Assembly: GCA_021292105.1 (NCBI GenBank)
Contig: CM037861.1
Span: 28,296,545 to 28,360,544, forward strand
Direction of reading: 5' to 3'
DNA from: Anadara kagoshimensis
Lineage: Eukaryota > Mollusca > Bivalvia > Arcoida > Arcidae
Length of the DNA stretch: 64,000 bases
A model generated the notes under the pieces. The model did not search any database. It was not told where the DNA came from and saw only the letters and a program-made list of their open reading frames with translations. Positions 11,686 through 23,460 of this stretch are shown here, one piece after another. Numbering within the stretch: the first letter of the stretch is position 1; every line of letters starts with the position of its first letter. The translations under genes were made by a program, and so were the position numbers.

Positions 11686-11782
11686 TTTAGTGTAAATGTT
11701 TTCATATAAATGTACATATAAAGAATATCAATGCTTATAATGTAATATCAATAATAGTACATAATCATTAATGTATCAATTA

Positions 11783-12361
11783 CAGTACAGATCTGTCCAA
11801 AATTTAGTGACATTGGGACACGGTAAGGAGTCATAGTTCGACAGCCGGTTGACTAAAATTTGGATAACTAGTGGCTCAAAACCTGACGAGAAATTGATAA
11901 CTTCTGGTCAAAAAGCTGTTCAACCAATGTGGTAACTCAGTTGGTAGAGCGTTCGCTCCATAAGTGGGAGGTCGTGGGTTCGACACCCGACCAGATCTGT
12001 CCCAAGACTTGAAAGTGGGTAGTGACTGTTTTTTTCGCCAAGCACTAGGCATTACGGAATGAAAGTAATGTTTTTTTCGGATGGAAACATAAAATAAACG
12101 AGGTCCTGTGTCACGGTAGATGTTGTACGATAAAGAACCCTGCTATAATGCCATCAGCGCAACGCACAAGTAAAATTTCTGCACCTTCGCCTATAGCTGG
12201 GACGTTTCGATATAAGTGAAATATTCTTGACTGGGAAGTTAAACACCATTACTCAACTCAATGTCGAGATGCATGTGTATATCTAAGGAGGCGGCCCGAT
12301 AAATATCTGAAGCGGTATTGATTCGTTAGCTAGGAGTTAAGCTTTCGACAGGTACGTATTG
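11783..12361. mobile_element. Family A MITE interrupted by a SINE
   Basis: It starts after TA with CAGTACAGATCTGTCCAAAA and ends with AGCTTTCGACAGGTACGTAT. A family 1 SINE (11923-12260) occupies the middle. Without it the element would be about 240 bp, the usual solo size, so the SINE is younger than this copy. Confidence 0.8.
11923..12260 (+). mobile_element. tRNA-derived SINE, family 1, nested
   Basis: The A box GGTAACTCAGTTGGTAGAGC and B box GGGTTCGACACCCGACC are followed by the family 1 body and an ACTCAACTCA tail. It is nested in the family A copy 11783-12361. Confidence 0.88.
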
Positions 12362-12512
12362 CATATTAATGTATCAAATAAAATAAAACTAATATCACTC
12401 TTTATTATGTCACGATTTTCGATTATTAATTTTTAATCTATCCAGCATTTAATCCAAAGCTAAGGGGTTATCAGATGTTGGACATATGGTGACCTAAATT
12501 TTATGATACCTA

Positions 12513-13165
12513 GGCCTCAGTTTCACAAACATTTCTTAACTCATATTTTCATTAACTTATAAGCTACATGTACACTGTTTTAAATTGAGGTATTAACATT
12601 TTTGACAAAACTAATTCAACTGTTATAAGCCTGAAACGATCATCAAAATGAGATGACAGTTGAGTTGAGTAATGGTGTTTAACGTCTAAGTCGAGATTTT
12701 TTCACTTACATCATGACGTCGCCAGCTATAGGTGAAGGTGCATAAATTTTGCCTGTGTGTTGCGCTGATGGCATTATACAGCCGGGTCCTTAAGCGTGTC
12801 AAGCCACTCGTGACACGGGACCTCGTTTATCTAAAGTTTTCATCCGAAAGAACCGTGCTTAGCGAAAGAACAGTCACTATCCACTTTCAGGTCTTTGGTC
12901 AGACCCGGCCGGCAGGGGTTCGAACCCACAACATCCCACTCAGTACGGAGCGATCACTCTACTATCGCAGTGGTAAAAATTGAGGAATAACCATTTTTTA
13001 CCAAACTAATACAAATGTTATTAGCCTGAAGTGAGCATCAGAATAAAACTTTTAATTCATGGATATTATGAAAATAAAAAAAAAATATTATCATTTTTGT
13101 CGGATTTAAGTCATTTTTTACTAAAGGAAAATCGGTTTTAAGGGATAATTGTGACCAGGTAGGGC
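12513..13165. mobile_element. Family B MITE with nested SINE
   Basis: The left end is GGCCTCAGTTTCACAAAC and the right end is TAATTGTGACCAGGTAGGGC. A minus-strand SINE (12661-12974) sits inside. The ~75 bp on each side of the SINE (12574-12655 and 12975-13050) are diverged direct copies of each other, too long for a normal target duplication. Confidence 0.7.
12661..12974 (-). mobile_element. tRNA-derived SINE, family 1, minus strand
   Basis: It begins on the plus strand with the tail TGAGTTGAGTAATGGTGTTT and ends with the inverted tRNA head (GGGTTCGAACCC and CTATCGCAGTGG). It is inserted in the family B copy. Confidence 0.85.
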
Positions 13166-13380
13166 AAATTTCTAATTTTTTGACGACAATTTAGTTTATA
13201 TATATACCACGCCTATCGCGAAACAAGGCATCGGATTTTAAATAACAAGTACTAGGCAAAACAGTATTTCACTATCTTCAAGTCTTGACCAGACATACAT
13301 GTATGTCGCCTGAGCTACTGTTGTTTCATTCAAAATATGAAAAGACAATTAACATATTTACGGATTACACGGATGCACGT

Positions 13381-13558
13381 AAGCTTGTTCGTGCCACTTT
13401 GTAATCTGATTTTTATCTCAAATCGTATGTACGATTTTAAAATCCATAGGTACGATTTTTTAATTCGTATGTTTTTTTAAATTCGTATGTACGATTTTTA
13501 AATTCGTATGTACGATTTGAAAAAAAAAATCAGATTACAAAGTGGCACGAACAAGCTT
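13381..13558. mobile_element. Short TIR element with internal 22-bp repeats
   Basis: The inverted ends are about 33 bp and nearly perfect (AAGCTTGTTCGTGCCACTTT on the left, its complement on the right). The centre holds four or five copies of a CGTATGTACGATTTTTAAAT unit. The total is 178 bp with no coding capacity. Confidence 0.85.
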
Positions 13559-13943
13559 TTGCACGGATGTGCACAGCATCCACTCGTATTAATGTAAAAA
13601 ATCAATCAATGATCAGATATCCTAAAGTTTGTTTGTTTGCAATTGGAGAGAGCTTTGTAACAACTACCAATGGAGTCAAAGATTGCAGCTCCTAATAAGA
13701 TGTCTTATTCGGGTATTGCAAAATAAAATACCTGTAATTATTAAAATTGAACGACTGTATTTGACTTTTCGCCTGGAGCTTCAAACTTTAGACTGGATAT
13801 ATCAACGTCTGGGGTTGGACTTTATACATTAGGATTTACGACAGAGCCTGGCAATATCAAGCGTCTAATTGCTAAATAGTAGGTAGAGACAGGAGAATTA
13901 CGTGATATTTGCATGTTACAAAGATGGCGACATCTGACGTTTA

Positions 13944-14070
13944 CAGTACACGCCTGTCGAAAGTTTTACACTTTAATACTAGTGCCGAATTAGTGCCGAA
14001 TCGGCAGCTCATCTCGGCTCCTTGGCACTTACGTCTCGGCCACTCGTTGTCTGTACTCGGCACCCAGTCA
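13944..14070. mobile_element. Family A MITE, left part
   Basis: After TA it reads CAGTACACGCCTGTCGAAAG, then the GTGCCGAAT and CGGCAGCTCATCTCGGCTCC body segments. No right terminus was found. Confidence 0.6.
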
Positions 14071-14355
14071 TAAAAGAAGAAAAAAACCACACTTGTTATT
14101 TTTCTAAATGTTACCAGTGTTGTGATGGTTTGATCTCGGACTTTTTATACCTGGGTATAAACTTGGGTAGCACATACTTACTGGTTAAAGGGAGGTAATT
14201 AGTTGTTTACATTTAAGTTGCCGTCTGCTAGGAAAAAAGTCATTAAAAGTTAATACTAAAACTAAAAAGTGAAGGAAAAATTGGAACGGTACTTGGAATT
14301 AACAGATTTACAGTGTGCCATTTTTTTAAAGAGAACTGAAAAAAATTTAAGTACT

Positions 14356-14393
<38 letters not shown>

Positions 14394-14989
14394 GAAAGTG
14401 CAAGGAAGTCAACATGAGGCAGAAAGAGACAGAGCAGTGACTCGAAAGTTGTTAAAAACCTATTTGTGTGAAAATAGATTCGTTCGTGTTTATAAACACT
14501 CTGCTAAAAATTACCGCTGACTGACTATACAAGTAATTATATTTACCGACATGTTTACCAAAACCAATTTGATGGTTGTTTTTCATTAATGTTTTTATTA
14601 CTTTCCATCGCCTGTTTAAACTTTTTTATTTTTCTGAACTTTAATTTGCGTGTTTACATGAGTGTTTACATGAGTCGCTGATTAATGTTCCAATCATAAT
14701 ATATAGCTGATCCTATGTCTTTTTACACCAGCATGTCTTTTCAGACACTTTATTAGTTCTAATAAGTGTTTGGTACATTCATCGTCCCCATCTTTTATTT
14801 TCATTTTCTCCGGGAAATAGTAAATGAGTCTTTAAAAACTCTGATAATTACACATTTACTTACATTAATATTTTACTGTTCAAAGCGTTTTGTTGATTCC
14901 TCCGGGGTGGTTTTCCGTTCATATAGTTGACAAAATTACCTGTTTAGTCGTCGAAGCGGTTGTTAATTAGATGTATTGTTAATCATAAA
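14071..14989. other. AT-rich stretch with a poly(T) run
   Basis: It contains a run of about 31 T from 14360. An 83-codon plus-strand frame (14269-14520) crosses the poly(T) and shows no family features, so I do not call it. Nothing else is recognisable. Confidence 0.5.
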
Positions 14990-15500
14990 CAAACACACTA
15001 ATCCATGTCCGAATCACAATCTAGAAGCAAAGTAAAAAATTTGGAACTGACGAGTGAAGTTAGACACGTGAACTTCAACCAGGCAAGTGAGGCTGGGTGC
15101 TCCGGAATAGTAAGCACCCCCTGTTTAGCTAGCTACACCCGACACGCGTGTAATCAAAATTGTGTGAAAGGAACACGGAACTATGGGACGTCAAATATAC
15201 CCAGGCCAATCCTGGACAGAGACACCAAACTTATCAACAATACTGTGATGACGGCTATAAAACTTTGTAAAGCCTTGATAAGCTTATTAAAACCCCTACA
15301 ATTTCATTATTTTTCACTCTGGCTACACACAACGAATATCCCATTCGCGCCTTGTCGGGATAATGCTGACATGTGAATGCTTTTGTTCAGGATATACCAG
15401 GATAACAAGAACTACCATGCGCATGCGTTGTTTGAGGACCATGGTACAAATCACTGTACATAGCAAACAGAAAGAAAATAAATAAACGTTGCTTAAATAA
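14990..15500 (+). repeat. Unclassified dispersed repeat R1, longest copy
   Basis: Segments such as CCGAATCACAATCTAGAAGC, GTGAACTTCAACCAGGCAAG and TAATCAAAATTGTGTGAAAG recur at 32555-32830, 41228-41445 and 56350-56490. This copy stays open for 123 codons, but the other copies do not keep the frame. The end near 15477 is A-rich (AAAATAAATAAACG). It may be the 3' part of some retroelement, but no diagnostic domain is visible. Confidence 0.6.
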
Positions 15501-15775
15501 ATATCCGTTACTATTACATGTTAGGGGCCCCCCGCACTATACAGGGCACAATTTAAAACACTACACATAAATCTATGATGACAACAACGTTCACACTGTT
15601 GTTACACCAGGTTTCGATATTTTATGCTGTTTTGTTCATAACGGAAATTGTTGTAATTGGTTACAGGTCTTTGAGATGACGAGAGTTAATCGACTGTGGC
15701 GTCATAGAAGACAGTTAAGCTAAGTACCAATCAACTATCCTTGTTGAAGTGTTTTATCTTAAACTTATATTGATT

Positions 15776-16055
15776 GATTGAATAAGATTTTACGTCCTAA
15801 TCAAGAATATTTCACTTACATCGAGATTTAAACGCTACCATCTGTATTTGAAGTAGCAAAAACATTTGTCTTCGAATTTGCAGGGCGTTCAAGGCAATGT
15901 GCAGAGAGGATCCTTTAGTATGGAAGGCTTACCGTTACACGGGGCATCGGACATGCATTTAGCTCTCTTTCGAACCAAGATCTATCTTGTTCATACCCGA
16001 CAGGGGTTCGAACCGCGACCTCCCACAAACTGCACAAGCATTGAGCTGGACCATA
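15776..16055 (-). mobile_element. Diverged tRNA-derived SINE, family 1-like
   Basis: On the plus strand the family 1 tail (TACGTCCTAATCAAGAATAT, TTCACTTACATCGAGA) comes first and an inverted B-box (GGGGTTCGAACCGCGACC) comes last. The middle does not match family 1, so it is old or chimeric. Confidence 0.55.
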
Positions 16056-16433
16056 GTGTTATAGATAAAATTCTTCAGAATATCCAATGTACTTAATAAA
16101 TAGCCTTTATTCGGAAACTGTAACTTCATTAGAAATCAAACAGCCTTACCTTGATTCGCGGAAAAAAACATCGTTTAAAAATTAAAATTATAAGGGAACA
16201 TAAAGCAAACAAATTTTACTTCCTGTTTTTGGTACTAGTAATCTCTTTTATGTAATCATGAGAGTTGACTAAAATTTTTCTTTTTAAGGTATTTTTACAT
16301 CATAAGATAAAAGAAAGCAATCTTTTAAGATTTTCTTCAATGTAATTATAAGAGTTGATTAAAATCATCTTTTGAAATTTCCTGTTTGAAAGGAATTTTT
16401 GCATCATAAGGAAACAAAAGACAATGTTACGCA
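16056..16433. other. AT-rich stretch with a diverged tandem duplication
   Basis: Segments around TGAGAGTTGACTAAAAT (about 16258) and ATAAGAGTTGATTAAAAT (about 16345), each with a following CATCATAAG, indicate a two-to-three-copy old repeat. No gene is seen. Confidence 0.45.
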
Positions 16434-16910
16434 CAGTATAGGCCTGTTGAAAGTGTAACTCTTATAAAATAACTTAGTGGGTTGGTTGGTTGAATGTTGC
16501 TTAACGTCGCATCAACAATTTTTCAGCTATTCGCGACGAGAACTATTTTATTAATCTCTATGGATTAATTTATGTGTATGCATGTGAAGTGCGAGTGTGT
16601 TGTATGGTCTGCCTTGTACTAGCGCGCACTCGGAGCGACTTTAACTTGGTAGCTCACAGAGTCAGTACGCCACAGACAAGCGTGCCACTTCCCTAGTCCA
16701 TTATACTGATATCAGGTGAACCAGTAAAGGCAAACGGCAAGAAAAATTCACTTTCCCACATGTGGTCCGAGCGGGACTCGAACTCACAGCGGTGAGAGGC
16801 CCTGGTTTTGTAGACTGACGTCTTATCCATTAGGCCACCGCGGACTCAACTTATTCGTAGGGAATCAGCCTTTAATTATATAGTATCCCGGTCCCTTCGA
16901 TAACTACACT
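16434..16910. mobile_element. Family A MITE split by a family 2 SINE
   Basis: The left end CAGTATAGGCCTGTTGAAAG is followed after about 40 bp by a SINE. Body-like sequence resumes at 16854 and leads into the 77-bp array. Confidence 0.55.
16477..16847 (-). mobile_element. tRNA-derived SINE, family 2, minus strand
   Basis: The inverted tRNA head lies at the right (GGGACTCGAACTCACAGCGG, TTATCCATTAGGCCACCGCG) and the GTTGGTTGG-type tail at the left. AACTTA at 16471-16476 and 16848-16853 is a possible target duplication. Sister copies are at 44810 and about 61940. Confidence 0.85.
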
Positions 16911-18783
16911 ACAGGTCTGTCGAAAGTTTAAGACTGGACCAATAAAATGAAGCCAAAGCTAGGATGTCGAGTGGGCCGAGATACAGTACAGGCCTGTCGA
17001 AAGTTTAACACTGAGCTAATAAAATGAAACCAAAGCTAGGATGTCGAGTGGGCCGAGATACAGTACAGACCTGTCGAAAGTTTAACACTGAGCTAATAAA
17101 ATGAAACCAAAGCTAGGATGTCGAGTGGGCCGAGATACAGTACAGGCCTGTCGAAAGTTTAACACTGAGCTAATAAAATGAAACCAAAGCTAGGATGTCG
17201 AGTGGGCCGAGATACAGTACAGACCTGTCGAAAGTTTAACACTGAGCTAATAAAATGAAGCCAAAGCTAGGATGTCGAGTGGGCCGAGATACAGTACAGA
17301 CCTGTCGAAAGTTTACGACTAGACCAATAAAATGAAGCCAAAGCTAGGATGTCGAGTGGGCCGAGATACAGTACAGACCTGTCAAAAAATTAACACTGAG
17401 CTAATAAAATGAAGTCAAAGCTAGGATGTCGAGTGGGCCGAGATACAGTACAGACCTGTCTAAAGTTTAACACTGAGCTAATAAAATGAAGCCAAAGCTA
17501 GGATGTCGAGTGGTCCGAGATACAGTACAGACCTGTCGAAAGTTTAACACTGAGCTAATAAAGTGAAACCAAAGCTAGGATGTCGAGTGGCCAAGATACA
17601 GTACAGACCTGTCGAAAGTTTAACACTGAGCTAATAAAATGAAACCAAAGCTAGGATGTCGAGTGGGCCGAGAAACAGTACAGACATGTCGAAAGTTTAA
17701 CACTGAGCTAATAAAATGAAGCCAAAGCTAGGATGTCGAGTGGTCCGAGATACAGTACAGACCTGTCGAAAGTTTAACACTGAGCTAATAAAATTAAACC
17801 AAAGCTAGGATGTCGAGTGGGCCGAGAAACAGTACAGACATGTCGAAAGTTTAACACTGAGCTAATAAAATGAAGCCAAAGCTAGGATGTCGAGTGGGCC
17901 GAGATACAGTACAGACCTGTCGAAAGTTTACGACTAGACCAATAAAATGAAGTCAAAGCTAGGATGTCGAGTGGGCCGAGATACAGTACAGACCTGTCAA
18001 AAAATTAACACTGAGCTAATAAAATGAAGTCAAAGCTAGGATGTCGAGTGGGCCGAGATACAGTACAGACCTGTCGAAAGTTTACGACTAGACCAATAAA
18101 ATGAAGCCAAAGCTAGGATGTCGAGTGGGCCGAGATACAGTACAGACCTGTCAAAAAATTAACACTGAGCTAATAAAATGAAGTCAAAGCTAGGATGTCG
18201 AGTGGGCCGAGATACAGTACAGACCTGTCTAAAGTTTAACACTGAGCTAATAAAATGAAGCCAAAGCTAGGATGTCGAGTGGCCAAGATACAGTACAGAC
18301 ATGTCGAAAGTTTAACACTGAGCTAATAAAATGAAGCCAAAGCTAGGATGTCGAGTGGGCCGAGATACAGTACAGACCTGTCGAAAGTTTAACACGGAGC
18401 TAATAAAATGAAGCCAAAGCTAGGATGTCGAGTGGCTAAGATACAGTACAGACCTGTCGAAAGTTTAACACGGAGCTAATAAAATGAAGCCAAAGCTAGG
18501 ATGTCGAGTGGCCGAAATACAGTACACACCTGTCGAAAGTTTAACACTGAGCTAATAAAATGAAGCCAAAGCTAGGATGTCGAGTGGCCGAAATACAGTA
18601 CACACCTGTCGAAAGTTTAACACTGAGCTAATAAAATGAAGCCAAAGCTAGGATGTCGAGTGGCCAAGATACAGTACAGACCTGTCAAAAGTTTAACACG
18701 GAGCTAATAAAATGAAGCCAAAGCTAGGATGTCGAGTGGCCAAGATACAGTACAGACCTGTCGAAAGTTTAACACTGAGCTAA
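16911..18783. repeat. 77-bp satellite array made from the family A left end
   Basis: About 25 head-to-tail units of 77 bp, each carrying the full family A left terminus plus GCCAAAGCTAGGATGTCGAG. Variant units recur in fixed order (GTTTACGACTAGACC type, then TCAAAAAATTAAC type, then CTGTCTAAAG type) at 17297-17527, 17911-18064 (first two only) and 18065-18295, which is a higher-order structure. There is no right terminus at the end. Confidence 0.95.
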
Positions 18784-19492
18784 GAAAAAAATTTTAAACA
18801 CACGACTTGCCCTCAGTTAAGGCATGACCTGATGTGACATTCAACGTCCTTATGGTCTTAATCTTACAAATCGTTTATTTCGTGGAATTGTTTTTGCGTT
18901 TTTGAGTTAATGTTTAGAAAATTACGTAAAATGTCTACAAAATGACTATTTGAACAGATTTAGTTTTCTAATTTCATTTTTGCGATCATCCTAAAATTAT
19001 CTTAAAGGGTCAAGTTAAAAGGCCATGACCTAATTTTGTCCTTAGATAATTATTTAGATAACCCATAAAGTGTGTCTATAGAAATTTATCTTGGGTTGTT
19101 ATTAATATAACATATAAATTATATATAATATTAAAACAACACTCATTGTGATGGGTTCCAAGGTCAAGGCCACAACAAAAATATATAATATTATATTATT
19201 TGTATGTGCAGCTGCTGACATTATAATAGCGCTAGCTTTCTAGTAATTGTGTATAATATAAAGATATTTTATTTGCTGTTCAACCCACATAAAGTGCACT
19301 ATTTAATGGCTTTATTCTTTTAACTCAACTCTAGACGACATCTGCAGGTCACCAAAATCAGTGTACTGCAATTAGCAACAATCATTAATAACCACAAAAC
19401 TAGCTTTCAAAATATATTAATTTTTATTTCTTTTATAATATTCATAGAAATATTCATATAAAGTTCGTTTAACATAGAAAAATATAATACAG
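18784..19492. other. AT-rich stretch without recognisable features
   Basis: It holds degenerate TGACCT-type motifs common to other dispersed repeats here, and nothing I can name with confidence. Confidence 0.4.
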
Positions 19493-19580
19493 TACAGGCT
19501 TGTCGAAAGTTTATAACTGGGCCAACGAAAAGAAGTCGACATGTGGGGCTAGTGGCCGAAGCTTGCCGAGTGGTAGATAA
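19493..19580. mobile_element. Family A MITE, left part
   Basis: It reads CAGTACAGGCTTGTCGAAAG then GCCAACGAAAAGAAGTCGAC. No right terminus lies nearby. It abuts a CACATGTGACATGGAAAT / CCCATGTGGAAATTCC inverted stretch. Confidence 0.6.
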
Positions 19581-19723
19581 CAGTTTCTCACACATGTGAC
19601 ATGGAAATCCCTTGTTTTCACCCATGTGGAAATTCCTTGTCTCACCCTAGGGTTGAGAAAGGCTACACGCCGAATTTCCCGCGTAGTTATGCCTGCTCTT
19701 GATTTATCGTTGAGAAGACTTAA

Positions 19724-21384
19724 GGTATTTCCATACTTTCCAAATCGCCTGAAAACACATATTGAATTTTTGATATGTTGTACATGGGCATAAACCATTC
19801 AACATGCCAAAATTTCAGGGCAGGTATTCGACTTGCTTAAGAAGTTCTGAAGCGCCACCTGGTGGTCATTTTCACGACATAAATGATCAAAGTATAACTA
19901 CTGTTATCAACAAATAAGCTTTAATAATTTTTGTCATGCTTAGAAACCAAAAGTCTCTTGCATTTAAATTGACCATTATGTCATGAAGATTTTTTGGATC
20001 AATGGAATTTTACTTCCGGTCACGTGATAATTTTTCTACAGCGCCACCTATCAAGAGAGAACACTAAATTTCCGGAAAACTAAAAGTAACACCCTTTCCT
20101 TAAATTGTAAATGTTTAAAAAACTAAGTCGAATACACCCCTGATTTTCACATATATATATGTTGCACATAAATATAAAAGTTTGATTTTCGAAAACAAAA
20201 AATAGGGGGTCGTCAAGCTACTTTTTTCATAAAATTGCATCAAAATCCTGAAACAAGAAAAAAAAGCCTCATTCCTTACGTAAGAAGTTACCAATAATGT
20301 CCTAGGACACTATTATGAACTAATTTTTTCCGTTTGATATTAACAAAGAAACAAAAACACTGAATGTGAGCTATTTGTTTGTGCAAAACAAAACCAATTT
20401 AAATATCATATGGTCTGTCACCCATAGAAACCCATAGCAACCGTTACCCAACACAGATCAGTTAAAGTGAAAAGGCGATTCGTATACATTGATGAAGCGT
20501 TCTTGATTCTAGGCCGCTGAATGAAACGCAAATACAAGAACATGGTCAAACTGCTAAAATTTGACACCGAGAAAAATTATCATACAGTATGGTTATTGAA
20601 GAATCTTCAGTTTGTGTCCTACTATTTGTATATATTTACATTTTGTCTGTTTTCTGTCTTCTACACAAGGTTTCAAAGCAATTGCGTTCATATCGGCTAT
20701 GAACTGCAAGATCTATCTTGGTGACGTCACGGGAATTCCAGTCACAACAATCGGCGTATTTGACGTCACGGGAATTCCTTTCACAACAATCGGCGTATGA
20801 ATACAATGACCCAATATATTCAGTTTTACCTTTTATTGATTGTTTGCATAATTGTGATTATTTATTACCGAAATAATTGTATTTAATAAAAAATTGAACA
20901 ATTTAGTAGAAATTTTTATGCAATTTGTTGTTTTTTCCACGCACTATTTTGTCCTAGAATTTCTGGCGCCAAACTGCACAGCTGATCAGTTGGATCTGCT
21001 GTTCCATCAGCTGTTCCGTTAATCGAAAATCGTTGTTGACAAAGCGCGGAATTAAAATTTTCTAAAATGATTTTGAACCAAGAAAAAGAAAAGAAAATAG
21101 TTTTAAACGTAAATATAACAATTGAACTGTTTCGAAATGCGGTTCATAGTCGATATGAACGCAATTGATATGCAAGGCAAACTAATCATAACGCGCTAAC
21201 GCGTTCAATTGTTAAGTGAATGCAGAAAATTATTCTACTGAATGATAGGATAACAGCGTTCCCGCCATAATTTTGTAGGCGCCGAAGAACTCACATTCGT
21301 GACGTCATAGATAAAAAAAGACGTCAAATCAGACATTTTGACCGTACGCACAAAATGACGACGTCACCATGGTATGGAACTACC
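19724..21384. mobile_element. TTAA-flanked TIR element, 1.66 kb, non-coding
   Basis: TTAA at 19720-19723 is followed by GGTATTTCCATAC. The far end reads GTATGGAACTACC followed by TTAA at 21385-21388. Inverted ends with TTAA duplications are the mark of piggyBac-type insertion, though piggyBac ends usually start CCC. Inside are a second inverted pair (20677-20711 and 21137-21172, around TTGCGTTCATATCG) and a 45-bp direct duplication (20719-20800, GACGTCACGGGAATTCC). No transposase frame is visible. Confidence 0.55.
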
Positions 21385-21606
21385 TTAATGAGCTGAGAAA
21401 AGTTCCGAAGTTAACCAACAATTTTTCAACGTCACAATCACTTACACACGCTTAATTTATGACGTCACAATCATTTTACGTGAGAACGTCAAAAAAATTG
21501 ATTACGTCATTTTCAGCAGGCACGGATGGTGACATGAAAACTTTAACATTTTATGCAATTTTATGTTTATTAATCATGTTTTATGTTGCAGATGTGTGAG
21601 AAAAAA

Positions 21607-21755
21607 AATCCTACACCAGTAACAGGGTAAGACAGAGATATCTCAAACTCGGATGAATATTTTCAATGTCCAGAACTCGCTAAAGCTCGTTCTGAACAAA
21701 AAATATTCATCCTCGTTTGAGATATTTTGTCTTACCCTGTTACCGGTGTAAGATT
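21607..21755. repeat. Fold-back element, arms about 57 bp
   Basis: The left arm CCTACACCAGTAACAGGGTA and onward is repeated in reverse complement up to 21755, with a loop CCAGAACTCGCTAAAGCTCG. It is similar in design, and in its loop, to the element at 22206. Confidence 0.88.
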
Positions 21756-22205
21756 CTATTATTCTCCCATGACAAGTCATGTAATTTAGAAATATTCCAT
21801 TGAAGATACTCATGGGGGATATTTCTATCCTCTATGAGTCGCTCGTGAAAATTAGCACTGGAACTACCTTTGTTTGCGTCATAATCAAAAGACAATCGCA
21901 TGACGTCATTATTCGGGGAACATGGCGTCATTTTGCGTGAAAACGACATCAAAGTCTTCAAAACTTATACATTTTGAGTGCGTTTCAAATATTTAGTCTG
22001 GGATTTTAGAATAAATAATTTTGTTTTGTAGTTTATACATGTTGTATAAACCTTAACCAGGTACATTCTGTCCGGTGGCGATATTTGTTTTAAAGTAGAA
22101 TGTCGAATAACAAAATTATTTATTTCTATCTTGGCCTCCATGTGTATGTAAATCGAATTTGAAACCAAATATTGGCATTAAAATGGGAGAAAAACATCCA
22201 TTTAC

Positions 22206-22325
22206 ATTTATCCATGTAGGATAGGAAAACCTTACCCTTAGGGTTGAACATTTCTGGTCAGAGACTCGGCAAGCCTCGTCTTTGACCCCTCGGGTGAGAT
22301 TTTCCTATCCTACATGGATACTCAT
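22206..22325. repeat. Fold-back element with related loop
   Basis: The arms read ATCCATGTAGGATAGGAAAA on the left with the complement on the right. The loop GAGACTCGGCAAGCCTCGTC resembles that of 21607. No coding capacity. Confidence 0.82.
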
Positions 22326-22384
22326 AATGGATTCTTATATTTCGAAAAGCTGTCGAGATGTAAAAATAAAAGCTAACGGGGTTT

Positions 22385-22452
22385 CGAGGTAAGCTGACTA
22401 TTCAACACTTATTCGTTGGCTTAGTGTTAAACTTTCGACAGGTCTGTACTGT
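22385..22452. mobile_element. Family A MITE, right part
   Basis: It ends TTCGTTGGCTTAGTGTTAAA, CTTTCGACAGGTCTGTACTG, a well-kept right terminus. The left half is missing. Confidence 0.7.
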
Positions 22453-22641
22453 GATTCAATCTACGTACTATTACTTTTTATGACACATATTTGTGTAAAA
22501 TTGTTTTATTATAAACATCAAAGAAAAACGTTTTTACAAGAACATCTCCAATTGAATTAATACTTGTTTGGTTCAAGTAGGACACATCATTTCCCTTTGA
22601 AGTCTGTGAATAGACGAATAGTACTTTATTATGTATAGTGT

Positions 22642-22855
22642 GTCAAGTTTGACCTGGTCATTTGACCTTTAATTTAAATAGTTAGAGTTGGCTAATAGAC
22701 TGTTTGATTCAGGTACGACAGTATGCTTTATTACTGCAAACACCCGGTAGCCATTATCACTATCATTTTTCCTTTATAGACCTTCAATTACACAATGCAT
22801 GTATACGCGTCTTGAATATTCAAGTTAAAGGCCAAGCGGCCGGGTCAAACTTGAC
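22642..22855. mobile_element. Family D MITE
   Basis: The inverted ends GTCAAGTTTGACCTGGTCAT and GGCCGGGTCAAACTTGAC are about 214 bp apart, with subterminal TTGACCTTTAATTTAAATA. Related copies are at about 26648-26886 and 30048-30275. Confidence 0.7.
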
Positions 22856-22939
22856 GTACTATATTAGTGTTTTTCTTATCAAATGTACAACTTGTATGGT
22901 TTAGTGTTATGTCTTTCTTTATTTACGGTTCAATATGAA

Positions 22940-23280
22940 TATATTGCACTACAGCATCTTATATTGCACTATATTGTATCACATTGTATTATATTGTATT
23001 TAACATATTGTATTGTATTGTGTTGTGTTAAATTTTATTGTATCGTATTGCATTGTATTTAATGTGTTGTATTGTACTAAATTGCATTGTTTTGCAATGT
23101 CTTGTATTGTATCAGTTGTGTATTGCATTGTGGTGTATTGTATTGCATTGTGGTATATTGTATAGTATTGTATTTAATATATTTAATTGTTTTGTGTTGT
23201 ATTGCATTTAATATATTGTATTGTCATATATTGTATTGTATTATATTATATACTGTATTATATTGTATTGTATTTCCCTA
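22940..23280. repeat. TTGTA-type low-complexity repeat
   Basis: An irregular (TATTG)n-like tract with GCA interruptions. The open frames on it are artefacts. Confidence 0.85.
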
Positions 23281-23460
23281 CCCCTTACAACACTATTACA
23301 GGTATATATGAAGTCCAACATAATTATACTGAAGTCCGGACTTTATTAGATGTTGCAATTTTGACGCCTAATAAAGTTCGACGCATAATGAAGTTACGCC
23401 TAATGAACGTTCATTAGGCGTTGGACGTTCATTAAGCGTTGGATTCATTAGGAGTTGCGA
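23281..23460. repeat. Short palindrome-rich CGCCTAATGAACGTT repeat
   Basis: A 24-bp perfect palindrome lies at 23397-23420, half-site CGCCTAATGAAC. Degenerate half-sites (CGCCTAATAAAGTTC, CGCATAATGAAG, CATTAAGCG) are spread on both sides in both orientations. Confidence 0.75.

Noticed and set aside
15005-15376. 123-codon plus-strand gene
   Set aside because: The same sequence recurs three more times as dispersed repeat R1 without keeping the frame, and no domain is recognisable.
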